DNA from: HGM04593 sp045636545
GTDB taxonomy: Bacteria > Bacteroidota > Bacteroidia > Bacteroidales > Bacteroidaceae
NCBI GenBank assembly: GCA_045636545.1
Contig: JAZTXR010000055.1
Span: 10,840 to 74,839 of the forward strand
DNA length: 64,000 nucleotides
Direction: 5' to 3'
Shown here: piece by piece, positions 26,144-33,773 of the stretch
Numbering within the stretch: position 1 is the stretch's first letter
Layout: each line of letters begins with the position of its first letter
The notes under the pieces: model-generated
The model's database searches: none
Told to the model about the DNA's origin: nothing
What the model saw: the letters and a program-made list of their open reading frames with translations, nothing else
Translations under genes and position numbers: made by a program

Positions 26144-27229
26144 ATGGACAAGAACAGTTATTGCGTGATTATGGCCGGTGGTGTGGGTTCGCGTTTGTGG
26201 CCAATGAGCCGCAAGGCTTTCCCCAAGCAGTTTCAGGACCCATTGGGTTGCGGCAGGACTTTGTTGCAGCAGACATACGAACGTTATGCCCGCATTGTGC
26301 CCCCCGAGAACATCATAATATCCACCAATGTGGAGTATGCCGCTTACGTCAGTGAGCAGCTGCCCATGGTCGACAGACAGCAGGTCATTCACGAGCCGGC
26401 TTTCCGTGGCACGGCTCCAAGCATTGCCAATCTCGCCTGTCACATCCGTCAGCTCAATCCAAAGGCCAACATCATTGTAGCGCAGAGTGACCAGCTTGTG
26501 CTCAATGACGAGAAGTTTGCCGGGCTTGTGCGTGGTGCCCTTGATTTTGTTGCCGAGAACAACAAACTTGTGGTCATTGGAATAAAGCCCACCTGCCCCG
26601 AGACACGTTACGGCTACATTCAGGCCGAGGGCAATCCCGTTTGCGGTGACATCTGCAAGGTACGCACCTTTACCGAGAAGCCTGCGCTTGAGTTTGCCAA
26701 GGTGTTTGTGGAGAGTGGCGAGTTCTATTGGAATACCGGCATATACATCTGGAACGTGCGGACAATCATTGACACACTTACCGAGCATCTGCCCGATATG
26801 ATGCGGGAACTTGAGACCATCTACCGCGAAATTCCCGACCGCGACCAACGTCGCAAGCGCGGCTATGAGATATATACCTCATTCCCCAATGCCTCGATAG
26901 ACATGAACGTGATGGAGCGTGCCGACAACGTCTATGTGAGTGTGGGCGATTTCGGTTGGGCCGATATCGGTACCTGGGATACCCTTTACGGCTTTATGCC
27001 AAAGGACAGTTGCGGTAATGTGATAATGAACAGCAGTGTGCTCAAGTATGACTGCAACAATAACGTTGTGATGTTGCCGAAGGGCAAGATTGCCGTGATG
27101 CAGGGTGTCGATGACCTTCTTGTTGTGGATTCGGACGATGTGCTAATGATATGCCGCAAGGGCAGCGAGGGCGATGTGAGGCGTTATCTCAACGACGTTA
27201 AGATGAAACTAGGTGAAGAGTTTGCGTGA
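26144..27229 (+). CDS. manC: Mannose-1-phosphate guanylyltransferase
   Basis: 361 residues from ATG 26144. A TTG nine bases earlier is also in frame, but an AGGAAGG sequence about 10 bases upstream favours the ATG. The nucleotidyltransferase motif GGVGSRLWPMSRKAFPKQF is diagnostic. Substrate motifs FRGTAPSIANLA, the VGDFGWADIGTWDTLY segment and the FTEKP motif follow. There is no second, phosphomannose-isomerase domain. It makes GDP-mannose, the precursor for GDP-fucose and surface polysaccharide. Confidence 0.92.
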   Translation: MDKNSYCVIMAGGVGSRLWPMSRKAFPKQFQDPLGCGRTLLQQTYERYARIVPPENIIISTNVEYAAYVSEQLPMVDRQQVIHEPAFRGTAPSIANLACHIRQLNPKANIIVAQSDQLVLNDEKFAGLVRGALDFVAENNKLVVIGIKPTCPETRYGYIQAEGNPVCGDICKVRTFTEKPALEFAKVFVESGEFYWNTGIYIWNVRTIIDTLTEHLPDMMRELETIYREIPDRDQRRKRGYEIYTSFPNASIDMNVMERADNVYVSVGDFGWADIGTWDTLYGFMPKDSCGNVIMNSSVLKYDCNNNVVMLPKGKIAVMQGVDDLLVVDSDDVLMICRKGSEGDVRRYLNDVKMKLGEEFA

Positions 27230-27376
27230 GAACAGATGTCCCTGCACAATTGTTTATTGAATGTGACTGGTTTGGTTACCATTGTAAAAATATGTTAAAA
27301 ATGCGAAGTGCTGTTCGGGTGTACGCAAAAAGAACTATCTTCGCGGCAAGATAATACAACTTTAAATATTACAACT

Positions 27377-27544
27377 ATGGCTTACGTGATTTCAGACGAC
27401 TGCGTTGCTTGCGGTACATGTATCGACGAGTGTCCTCAGGGTGCAATTTCTGAGGGTGAGAAGTATTCAATCAATCCTGAATTGTGCATCGACTGCGGTA
27501 GCTGCGCAAGTGTTTGTCCTTCAGAGGCTATCCACGAGGGTTAA
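27377..27544 (+). CDS. 2[4Fe-4S] ferredoxin
   Basis: 55 residues from ATG 27377. An earlier in-frame start would add a 23-residue tail that does not resemble ferredoxin. Two CxxCxxCxxxCP motifs are present: Cys9, 12, 15, 19 and Cys37, 40, 43, 47. This is the clostridial-type 2[4Fe-4S] arrangement, an electron carrier for enzymes such as pyruvate:ferredoxin oxidoreductase. A promoter-like TATCTTCG lies about 35 bases upstream. A hairpin terminator follows the stop. Confidence 0.95.
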   Translation: MAYVISDDCVACGTCIDECPQGAISEGEKYSINPELCIDCGSCASVCPSEAIHEG

Positions 27545-27562
27545 TTGTTGGACGTAGCAGAC

Positions 27563-27596
27563 AAAAGGGGCACTTGAAAAAGCGCCCCTTCTTTGT
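27563..27596 (+). terminator. Terminator after ferredoxin
   Basis: AAGGGGC (27565-27571) pairs with GCCCCTT (27584-27590), followed by CTTTGT. It is short but GC-rich. Confidence 0.6.
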
Positions 27597-27607
27597 AAGA
27601 ATCCATA

Positions 27608-27709
27608 ATGAGCAGTATGAAAACCTTTCTTCACATATTGGTAAAGAGTGCCATCATTGTGGCTGTTGCTGTGGTGTGCTACTATATCTACACTTCGTTC
27701 TTTGTGTAA
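27608..27709 (+). CDS. Possible 33-residue membrane miniprotein
   Basis: An ATG-TAA frame of 33 codons. It encodes a short basic start (MSSMKTFLHILVK) and one transmembrane helix (SAIIVAVAVVCYYIYTSFF). It lies between two clear terminators, downstream of the ferredoxin gene, so this stretch is transcribed only if terminator read-through or a local promoter exists. Hydrophobic pattern and clean boundaries argue for a real gene. I do not recognise a family. The conservation of the peptide would decide. Confidence 0.4.
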   Translation: MSSMKTFLHILVKSAIIVAVAVVCYYIYTSFFV

Positions 27710-27719
27710 CGTGGGTGTA

Positions 27720-27771
27720 CCATAAAAACAGACTCCGCAATTTGAAAAAATTGCGGAGTCTGTTTTTATGG
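27720..27771. terminator. Strong bidirectional terminator
   Basis: A perfect 24-bp stem (27720-27743 and 27748-27771) with a GAAA tetraloop. It has A-tracts on one side and T-tracts on the other, between converging genes. Confidence 0.9.
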
Positions 27772-27780
27772 TTGTTTCTG

Positions 27781-28857
27781 TTACTTCATCTTCTCTTCAA
27801 CCAGTTCCTTCATTGCCTGGCCACGGAGGTCGCGCTTGATGATTGTGCCGTCGGGGCCGAAAAGGATAATCTGTGGAATGCCCTGGATGCCATAAAGCTC
27901 TGTCGCATTGTCCTTGTTGTTCTGTGGAACCACAATCTGTGGGTAGGTGATGCCCTCCTCGGTGAGCGCAGCCTTGAATGCAGTCTCTTCGTCCCACACG
28001 TTTACACCAAGTACCATGAACTTGTCGCCGCCGAACTTGTTCTGCAGCTCAATGAGGTTGGGAATCTCGCCCTTGCAGGGGCCGCACCAGCTTGCCCAAA
28101 AGTCAACGAGCACATATTTGCCCTTGCCTACATAGTCCGATAGCTTTGATGCCTTGCCGTCAACAGTATAGCCTGTGAAGTCGACGAACATCTTGCCGGC
28201 CTGTGTGGCTGCGGCCTTCTCATAGCTCTTGCGCAGAGCCTTGATTGATGCAAGTTCGCCCGCATACTTTACTGTTGCGATAGCCTCGTCCAATGTCTCG
28301 AGAGTGGGGTAGAACATGCGTGCTGTCATGGAAACGATGTATGCACCCATGACATTGTCCTTGTTGTCGCTGATGCCCTTGTGGTATAGCTCGTAGAATG
28401 CTTTCTCCTCACCGGCGAGTGCTGCGTTTATCTCCTCGCGCGATTTGCCCTCGTTCATCAGCTGGTCCATCTTTGCGTTGATGGCATTGCCGGCTTCGGC
28501 AACTGTGTTACCGAATGCTGCGAGCTTGTCGTTGTAGCCGCCATTGTCGGTAACGGATGCCGGGCGTGTGGTGAAATCCACAGCTGCCTTTGTGCCGGCT
28601 GCGGCAAGCACAACAACCTTGTTACGGCGGTTCTTGTTGATGTTCAGGTCAAAAATCTTCTCGCCGCTGATATTGTTCTCGAACTTGAACGCACAGTCCT
28701 TGATTACGCACGAGTCGCAGACATTTGCTGTGTTCTGGTCAATGAGATAAGCAGTCTTGCCGTTTGAATCCTCGCCTGTCTTTCCTGTGATTGTGTAGCT
28801 CTGTGCGCTTGCTGCAACAGCAATGAGTGCCAAAGCCACTGTTGATAAAATTCTCAT
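27781..28857 (-). CDS. Secreted thioredoxin-like protein, TlpA/ResA type with DUF4369-like N-domain
   Basis: 358 residues from ATG 28857. The upstream part of the frame has no signal-like start, whereas this one gives MRILSTVALALIAVAASAQ. The N-terminal domain (about residues 22-110, YTITGKTGEDSNGKTAYLID) resembles DUF4369. A helical middle follows, then a thioredoxin fold with the redox motif WCGPC (Cys258, Cys261) and the cis-proline region GIQGIPQIILFGPDG. It probably reduces or isomerises disulfides of envelope proteins. Promoter-like sequence lies about 40 bases upstream on the minus strand. The two extra cysteines in the N-domain (CDSC) are noteworthy. Confidence 0.87.
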   Translation of the reverse strand: MRILSTVALALIAVAASAQSYTITGKTGEDSNGKTAYLIDQNTANVCDSCVIKDCAFKFENNISGEKIFDLNINKNRRNKVVVLAAAGTKAAVDFTTRPASVTDNGGYNDKLAAFGNTVAEAGNAINAKMDQLMNEGKSREEINAALAGEEKAFYELYHKGISDNKDNVMGAYIVSMTARMFYPTLETLDEAIATVKYAGELASIKALRKSYEKAAATQAGKMFVDFTGYTVDGKASKLSDYVGKGKYVLVDFWASWCGPCKGEIPNLIELQNKFGGDKFMVLGVNVWDEETAFKAALTEEGITYPQIVVPQNNKDNATELYGIQGIPQIILFGPDGTIIKRDLRGQAMKELVEEKMK

Positions 28858-28965
28858 ATTCGTATTTATTAAAAGTTTATGTTCAAAAAACCGTCCGCGA
28901 AAATAATTTAAATAAATCAATTAATGCGTATGTTTACATTATTTAATACAAAGGGTGTGCAGCAA

Positions 28966-29775
28966 TTACTCAAAACAGAGTGTAACGTGCCCTAGGTAGC
29001 GGCCGTTCTTGCCCATCTGCTGCATGATGACATCCTTGCCGTTGCGGTTCCTGTACTTGAGCGGCTGCTCAAAATAGTCATGGGAGTGGCCGCCCAATAT
29101 TATGTCAATGCCTGCTGTTTCTGCAGCAAGGCGCTCGTCATTGTACTCATTGCTTATTTTCCATCCAAGGTGCGAAAGACACACAATGGCATCGCACCCC
29201 TTCGCTTTCAGCTCGGCAACACACCTGTCGGCCGCCTCAATGGGCGATGTGAATGTCACACCCGCATAGTTCTCCTGTGCAACAAGCCCTTTAGGGTCGG
29301 GCGACAGCCCGAACACGCCAATCCTCTTTCCGCCACGCTCAATGATTGTGTAGGGTTTTACAAGCCCCTCGCACACCGTGCCTGTGAAGTCATAGTTGGC
29401 ACAAAGGAAATCGAACTTGGCAATCTGCATCAGCCGCGCCAGGTTCTCCAACCCGAAATCGAACTCATGGTTGCCGATTGTGCCGGCATCGTAGCCCATG
29501 GCGTTCATCACTTCAATCTCCGTGCTTCCCTTGAAGCAGTTGTAGTAAAGCGAGCCTTGCGAGAAATCCCCGCAGTCAAAAAGCAAAATGTTGTCACGGC
29601 CAATGGAGTCGGCAATATGTTCAATGAGCAGTGCGCGGTTCAGCACGCCGGCATTGCCGTTCCTTTCCGGCTCAATGCAGCTGTGCGTGTCATTGGTGTG
29701 CAGTATCGTTATCCTCTCCTGCGCCGTCGCACCAAAGCACAGGCACAGTGCCAGTATTGTCAATGTCTTTTTCAT
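28966..29775 (-). CDS. 5'-nucleotidase/UshA-type metallophosphatase domain protein (N-terminal half)
   Basis: 269 residues with a signal peptide (MKKTLTILALCLCFGATAQ). The calcineurin-like metal ligands are in order: ILHTNDTHS, FDCGDFSQGS, IGNHEFDFG, SHLGWK and GGHSHD. This is the N-terminal catalytic domain of UshA-like nucleotidases. The C-terminal substrate-binding domain is absent from this protein and encoded by the gene just upstream (29782-30534). The enzyme likely hydrolyses nucleotides or related phosphoesters in the periplasm. The two genes are six bases apart. Confidence 0.88.
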   Translation of the reverse strand: MKKTLTILALCLCFGATAQERITILHTNDTHSCIEPERNGNAGVLNRALLIEHIADSIGRDNILLFDCGDFSQGSLYYNCFKGSTEIEVMNAMGYDAGTIGNHEFDFGLENLARLMQIAKFDFLCANYDFTGTVCEGLVKPYTIIERGGKRIGVFGLSPDPKGLVAQENYAGVTFTSPIEAADRCVAELKAKGCDAIVCLSHLGWKISNEYNDERLAAETAGIDIILGGHSHDYFEQPLKYRNRNGKDVIMQQMGKNGRYLGHVTLCFE

Positions 29776-29781
29776 TTCCGG

Positions 29782-30534
29782 TTACTCTTTGATTGTTATA
29801 CGTCCGTCGCACGCGGCATTTATCTTCCTGCCGTTCGCGGTCTCATTCTTTATGTATTCCACCATAAGGTCACGCAGCAGGTGGCCGGTGATTTCAAGGT
29901 CGGTGCCCTGTGCAAGGGTGGTGAGGTTGTCATTGCCCTGTGACAGATAGTCGAGCGTGGCAATGCGGTATGCCCTCTGCGGCTCAATGGCCTTGCCGCC
30001 CACTGTCGCGCCCACAAGCTCACCGTCTTTTGTGATTTCCAATCGCATTCCGCAAATGGCTTCGCCACCAACCTTGGCAATCTCCCGGCAGAGCTGTGTC
30101 AGCTGCTCGCCCTCAAGAGTGAGGAATGCGAGCCTGTTCTCGAATGTGAATACATTGTAGACATCGCCGAACGTTATTGTTCCGGCAGCTATGTTGCTGC
30201 GCAACCCTCCCTTGTTGGTTATTGCAATGTCAATCTTCTCTTTGCTGTGCAGCTGTGCCATCTCCATCAGCGCATCGGCTGCAAAATTCATCAGCGGGCT
30301 CTCGGGGATATACTTCTCCAATGCCACTGCAGCCTCGCCAAGCACGGGGCTCTTTATACTGTCAATGTATGCCTTGTCGCGTTCAAGTATTGCGCGCACC
30401 CCGGCCGCGCCATCATTCCTGTCGGTAGCCGTGACTTTTATGTTGCCGGCCTCTATCAGCATGGTCTGCTCCTTTGGGGTGCAGCCGCAAAGGGCTGCCG
30501 CCAACAGTGTGATTGCCAAAAATGAGTGTTTCAT
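29782..30534 (-). CDS. 5'-nucleotidase C-terminal domain lipoprotein
   Basis: 250 residues from ATG 30534, with a lipoprotein signal (lipobox LCGC). The body is the 5'-nucleotidase C-terminal domain. ESPLMNFAADALM, ITNKGGLRSNIAAGTITFGDVYNVFTFENRL and YRIATLDYLSQGNDN carry its conserved blocks. These supply the substrate specificity and adenosine-stacking residues in UshA. With the metallophosphatase gene downstream it makes a two-protein version of a normally single-chain enzyme, the lipoprotein probably anchoring the complex. It diverges from rplS. Confidence 0.87.
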   Translation of the reverse strand: MKHSFLAITLLAAALCGCTPKEQTMLIEAGNIKVTATDRNDGAAGVRAILERDKAYIDSIKSPVLGEAAVALEKYIPESPLMNFAADALMEMAQLHSKEKIDIAITNKGGLRSNIAAGTITFGDVYNVFTFENRLAFLTLEGEQLTQLCREIAKVGGEAICGMRLEITKDGELVGATVGGKAIEPQRAYRIATLDYLSQGNDNLTTLAQGTDLEITGHLLRDLMVEYIKNETANGRKINAACDGRITIKE

Positions 30535-30612
30535 GTTTTCCATTTTGTTAATGATTCAAAGTTAGTGCTTGTGGCGCATAATAGCAAACAAACACCAAAA
30601 TAATGAACAACA

Positions 30613-30644
30613 TTTGTTTAAATGCAAAAAATGTTCTATCTTTG
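30613..30644 (+). promoter_or_regulatory. Promoter for rplS
   Basis: TTTG (30613-30616), 20 bases, TATCTTTG (30637-30644): a full-consensus promoter with a leader of about 80 bases. Confidence 0.8.
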
Positions 30645-30730
30645 TCCCCGCTTTCGGCGTAATCGCTGCCAAGGAAGAGTAACTTGGTATGTTGCGTTTG
30701 AATGATTGAACAATTTAACAAATCAAAAAA

Positions 30731-31081
30731 ATGGATTTAATTAAAATTGCTAAAGAAGCATTTGCTACTGATGTAAAGCGTGAGATGGAGTTCCACCCAG
30801 GTGATACTATCACAGTGGCTTACAAGATCATCGAAGGAACGAAAGAGCGTATCCAGATGTATCGTGGTGTTGTTATCCGCATCAGCGGTCATGGTTGCGA
30901 GAAGCGTTTCACAGTACGTAAGATGTCGGGTACTGTAGGCGTAGAGCGTATCTTCCCATTGAACTCACCTGCTATCGACAGCATCACTGTCAACAAGCGT
31001 GGTCGTGTTCGTCGTGCCAAGCTCTACTACTTGCGCGCCCTCACAGGTAAAAAGGCTCGTATCAAAGAGATTAAGGCTTGA
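30731..31081 (+). CDS. rplS: 50S ribosomal protein L19
   Basis: 116 residues, the usual L19 length. Typical blocks are FHPGDTITVAYKIIEGTKERIQ, the FEGVVI-equivalent MYRGVVIRISG, and FTVRKMSGTVGVERIFPLNSP. L19 lies at the interface of the two ribosomal subunits. It is transcribed alone from a strong promoter and ends in a strong terminator. Confidence 0.97.
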   Translation: MDLIKIAKEAFATDVKREMEFHPGDTITVAYKIIEGTKERIQMYRGVVIRISGHGCEKRFTVRKMSGTVGVERIFPLNSPAIDSITVNKRGRVRRAKLYYLRALTGKKARIKEIKA

Positions 31082-31094
31082 TAACCTTGTAAAG

Positions 31095-31140
31095 ATCAAA
31101 ATAAAAAAGCAGCTCCAAAGGGCTGCTTTTTTATTTTGAT
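31095..31140. terminator. Bidirectional terminator after rplS
   Basis: A 19-bp perfect stem (31095-31113 and 31122-31140) with flanking A and T tracts, between converging rplS and the DUF2007 gene. Confidence 0.9.
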
Positions 31141-31144
31141 GTAC

Positions 31145-31375
31145 TTATTGTTCCTCGGAGTTCTTGATGAGCTCAAGAGCCTTCTCCTTGTCTTCTTCGT
31201 TCACCACAACCAGTACGCCCTTGCCGAAGCCTGCGTATGAGGATGTGATGGCGCCAATTGTCTCGTCCATTATTGCACATGGGATTTCATTTGTGTCGAG
31301 CAGCCCCTTGATAATCTCGGCTTGCCACACGGTGCCTGTGAATACAGTAACCAGTTTTTCATTGTTTTCGTTCAT
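31145..31375 (-). CDS. DUF2007-domain small protein
   Basis: 76 residues. The pattern is that of DUF2007: VTVFTGTVWQAEIIKGLLDTNEIPCAIMDE, then a GVLVVVNEEDKEKALELI strand-helix end. Such proteins are called putative signal transducers, but no role is established. The ATG at 31375 lies five bases after a clear GGAGG. A GTG two codons earlier is possible but would overlap that site. A strong Shine-Dalgarno sequence is unusual in this window. Confidence 0.8.
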   Translation of the reverse strand: MNENNEKLVTVFTGTVWQAEIIKGLLDTNEIPCAIMDETIGAITSSYAGFGKGVLVVVNEEDKEKALELIKNSEEQ

Positions 31376-31571
31376 AATCACCTCCTTTTAAAAGATTGAA
31401 CACTCTCCTCGGCCTGTTTGTTGGCTTTGTCTTTGCGAATATAGGCATTTGTCGCAAATAAAGTAAACTTTTTCCACCCAATTGCAGAAATTTCCGTGCC
31501 TTTGTGCTATATTCGCATTTGAATTGGTTGTAATATGGATGCTGACCCTAAACTTGGAAGTTTGGTTTAAG

Positions 31572-31644
31572 TGTCATATCGAACGTATGTGAGATATCTC
31601 AATGTCGTTTTTTCGAGATCCCTCACGCAAGGTTCGGGATGACA
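31572..31644. repeat. Short palindromic repeat, family 2, copy 1
   Basis: TGTCATATCGAAC and GTGAG at the left pair with CTCAC and GGTTCGGGATGACA at the right. The reverse complement of the same sequence occurs at 37182-37249. It sits in the 335-base gap before frr. The rest of that gap holds only the divergent upstream region of the DUF2007 gene and a weak TATATTCG box at 31508. Confidence 0.7.
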
Positions 31645-31710
31645 AGGTGCGTTGGGTTACTGCTATGTTCTTCCTTTTGTTTTGTTGAAAATCAATTAAC
31701 ACTTAAAATT

Positions 31711-32271
31711 ATGATAGACGTAAAAGCTTGTTTAAAGGATGCCGAGGAGATGATGCAGATGACAATCATGCACCTCGAGGATGAGTATTCACATATACGC
31801 GCCGGCAAGGCGAACGTTCACCTGCTCGACTGCGTGCGTGTAAGTTCATACGGTGCCGAGATGCCATTGAGCAACGTGGCAACCATCACCACCCCCGATA
31901 TGCGCACCATCGCCATCAAGCCTTGGGACAAGAACATGATTGCACCTAACGAGAAGGCCATCATCGACTCTCCCGTGGGTATCATGCCTGCCAACAACGG
32001 CGAGGTAATCATCATTGCAATCCCGCCATTGACAGGTGAGCGCCGTAAGGATTTGGTAAAGCAGTGTTCTCACGAGCTCGAGACTGCGAAAATCAGTATC
32101 CGCAACGCACGTCGCGACGGTATCGACGTGATGAAGAAGTCTGTAAAGGATGGTACTCCCGAGGATGTTGCAAAGGACGGCGAGGAGAGCTTGCAGAAGA
32201 TTCATGACAAGTACATCAAGCGCGCCGAGGAGATTTTCGCAGCCAAGGAGAAGGAAATCATGACCGTGTAA
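31711..32271 (+). CDS. frr: Ribosome recycling factor
   Basis: 186 residues from ATG 31711. The upstream extension of the frame is not RRF-like. The protein shows HIRAGKANVHLLD, the SSYGAEMPLSNVATIT region, IIAIPPLTGERRKDLVKQ and the final KIHDKYIKRAEEIFAAKEKEIM helix. It splits the post-termination ribosome together with EF-G. The rsgA gene begins six bases after its stop, which places frr with another ribosome factor. Confidence 0.96.
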   Translation: MIDVKACLKDAEEMMQMTIMHLEDEYSHIRAGKANVHLLDCVRVSSYGAEMPLSNVATITTPDMRTIAIKPWDKNMIAPNEKAIIDSPVGIMPANNGEVIIIAIPPLTGERRKDLVKQCSHELETAKISIRNARRDGIDVMKKSVKDGTPEDVAKDGEESLQKIHDKYIKRAEEIFAAKEKEIMTV

Positions 32272-32277
32272 TTCCTG

Positions 32278-33216
32278 ATGGCGGAGCAGGGTACTGTTAT
32301 AAGGAGTTCGGGCAGTGTCTACGGTGTGCGCACAGCAACCGGCGCTGTCATTGACTGCAGGGTAAAGGGCAATTTCCGTCTGAAGGGAATACGCAGCACC
32401 AACCCTGTGGCCGTGGGCGACAATGTCAAGTTCGACGTGCGCGACGACGGTACGGCATATATCATTGACATTCTCGAGCGCAAGAACTACATTGTGCGCA
32501 AGGCATCCAATCTCTCCAAACAGTCACACATCCTTGCCGCCAACCTCGATTTGTGCTTCCTTGTGGTGACCGTGAGCCACCCGGTGACGGCAACAACCTT
32601 CATCGACCGCTTTCTGGCAGCCGCCGAGGCCTACCGTGTACCCGTTGTGCTTGTCTTCAACAAGGTCGACCTCTACAACGATACCGAGCGCGAGGAGCTC
32701 GATTACCTCACGGCCCTCTATGAGAGCATTGGCTACAAGTGCCTGCATACAAGTGCCGTTGGCGGTGCTGGGGTTGAGTCTTTGAAGGCTGCAATGCAGG
32801 GCAAGGTATCATTGCTTGCCGGTAATTCGGGCGTTGGAAAGTCCAGTCTTGTCAATGCCATAGCGCCCCAAATTGCGGCGCGTGTGGGCGAGATATCAAA
32901 GACCCACGACACCGGAATGCACACCACCACATACACCGAGATGTTTGAGTTCGCCCCCGGCAGCTACATTGTCGACACCCCCGGTGTGAAAGGCTTTGGA
33001 ACATTCGACATGGAGGTCGAGGAAATCTCACACTACTTTGTGGAGTTCTTCGAGCTATCGAAGGACTGCAAGTATGGCAACTGTACCCATACTCACGAAC
33101 CAGGCTGTGCGGTGCTTGCCGCCCTTGAACGGGGAGAGCTTGCCCCCTCGCGCTATCAGTCCTATCTCAGTATGCTCGAAGACAAGGAGGAGGGGAAATA
33201 CAGGGCTTCGGAGTAA
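32278..33216 (+). CDS. rsgA: RsgA, ribosome small-subunit-dependent GTPase
   Basis: 312 residues. An N-terminal OB-fold (GTVIRSSGSVYGVRTATG) precedes a circularly permuted GTPase with G4 FNKVDL first, then G1 GNSGVGKSSLVNAI and G3 DTPGVKGF. A C-terminal zinc-binding domain carries CKYGNCTHTHEPGC. RsgA checks late 30S maturation by hydrolysing GTP. It is co-transcribed with frr. Confidence 0.96.
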   Translation: MAEQGTVIRSSGSVYGVRTATGAVIDCRVKGNFRLKGIRSTNPVAVGDNVKFDVRDDGTAYIIDILERKNYIVRKASNLSKQSHILAANLDLCFLVVTVSHPVTATTFIDRFLAAAEAYRVPVVLVFNKVDLYNDTEREELDYLTALYESIGYKCLHTSAVGGAGVESLKAAMQGKVSLLAGNSGVGKSSLVNAIAPQIAARVGEISKTHDTGMHTTTYTEMFEFAPGSYIVDTPGVKGFGTFDMEVEEISHYFVEFFELSKDCKYGNCTHTHEPGCAVLAALERGELAPSRYQSYLSMLEDKEEGKYRASE

Positions 33217-33231
33217 AGAAAATCAACATAT

Positions 33232-33269
33232 ACGACAAGGAGGGTTGCACGTACAACCCTCCTTGTCGT
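33232..33269. terminator. Hairpin after rsgA
   Basis: A perfect 16-bp stem (33232-33247 and 33254-33269) with a 6-base loop, between converging rsgA and the next gene. The T-tract is poor. Confidence 0.6.
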
Positions 33270-33291
33270 CATATATCCGGCACACCGTCCG

Positions 33292-33627
33292 TCAATCCTC
33301 GTGCCACTCTAAGGAGAGTGAATAGTAGTAGTTCCACTCGCCAAAGTAGTAATTGCATCTTTTTGCTTTCTCGCCAAGACGCACCTCGTAAGGGCCGTCT
33401 GTTGTGCTTCCCCAACGGTGCTTCACCTCAATCATGGCATGGTCCATTCCTGTCTCTGTTACTGTAAAACTGTGGTTCAAATCGTACTTTGCATCCAGTT
33501 CCAAACGACCGCATTGCAATGATGAGAATGGTATGTAGAACGTCTGTTCACCTCCCATATCTTCGCCTGTTACCTCATTGGTCTTCTCGTCACCATCAAC
33601 AATTTTAAGCATAATTTCCCTTGCCAT
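33292..33627 (-). CDS. Hypothetical soluble protein, 111 residues
   Basis: No family recognised. The protein has no signal peptide or membrane segment and reads as a small beta-rich, acidic domain (FYIPFSSLQCGRLELDA, then SLSLEWHED). A -7 box TACATTTG (minus strand, 33654-33661) lies about 27 bases upstream of the start, which supports it as a real, independently transcribed gene. ATG 33612 is another possible start. Confidence 0.6.
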   Translation of the reverse strand: MAREIMLKIVDGDEKTNEVTGEDMGGEQTFYIPFSSLQCGRLELDAKYDLNHSFTVTETGMDHAMIEVKHRWGSTTDGPYEVRLGEKAKRCNYYFGEWNYYYSLSLEWHED

Positions 33628-33710
33628 AGTATATGTATTTTAGTGTTATGCTGCAAATGTAGCAAACTTTCGGTTGTGGAAATCGTAAAAATGCTGAAAA
33701 TGATTATACA

Positions 33711-33767
33711 GTAGCATAAAACACAAGGCCAAAGCTCATGCGAACTTTGGCCTTGTGTTTATGCTAC
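33711..33767 (-). terminator. Terminator after asd
   Basis: A stem of 23 pairs with one bulge (33711-33734 and 33745-33767), directly downstream of the asd stop on the minus strand. Confidence 0.85.
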
Positions 33768-33773
33768 GTTTAG

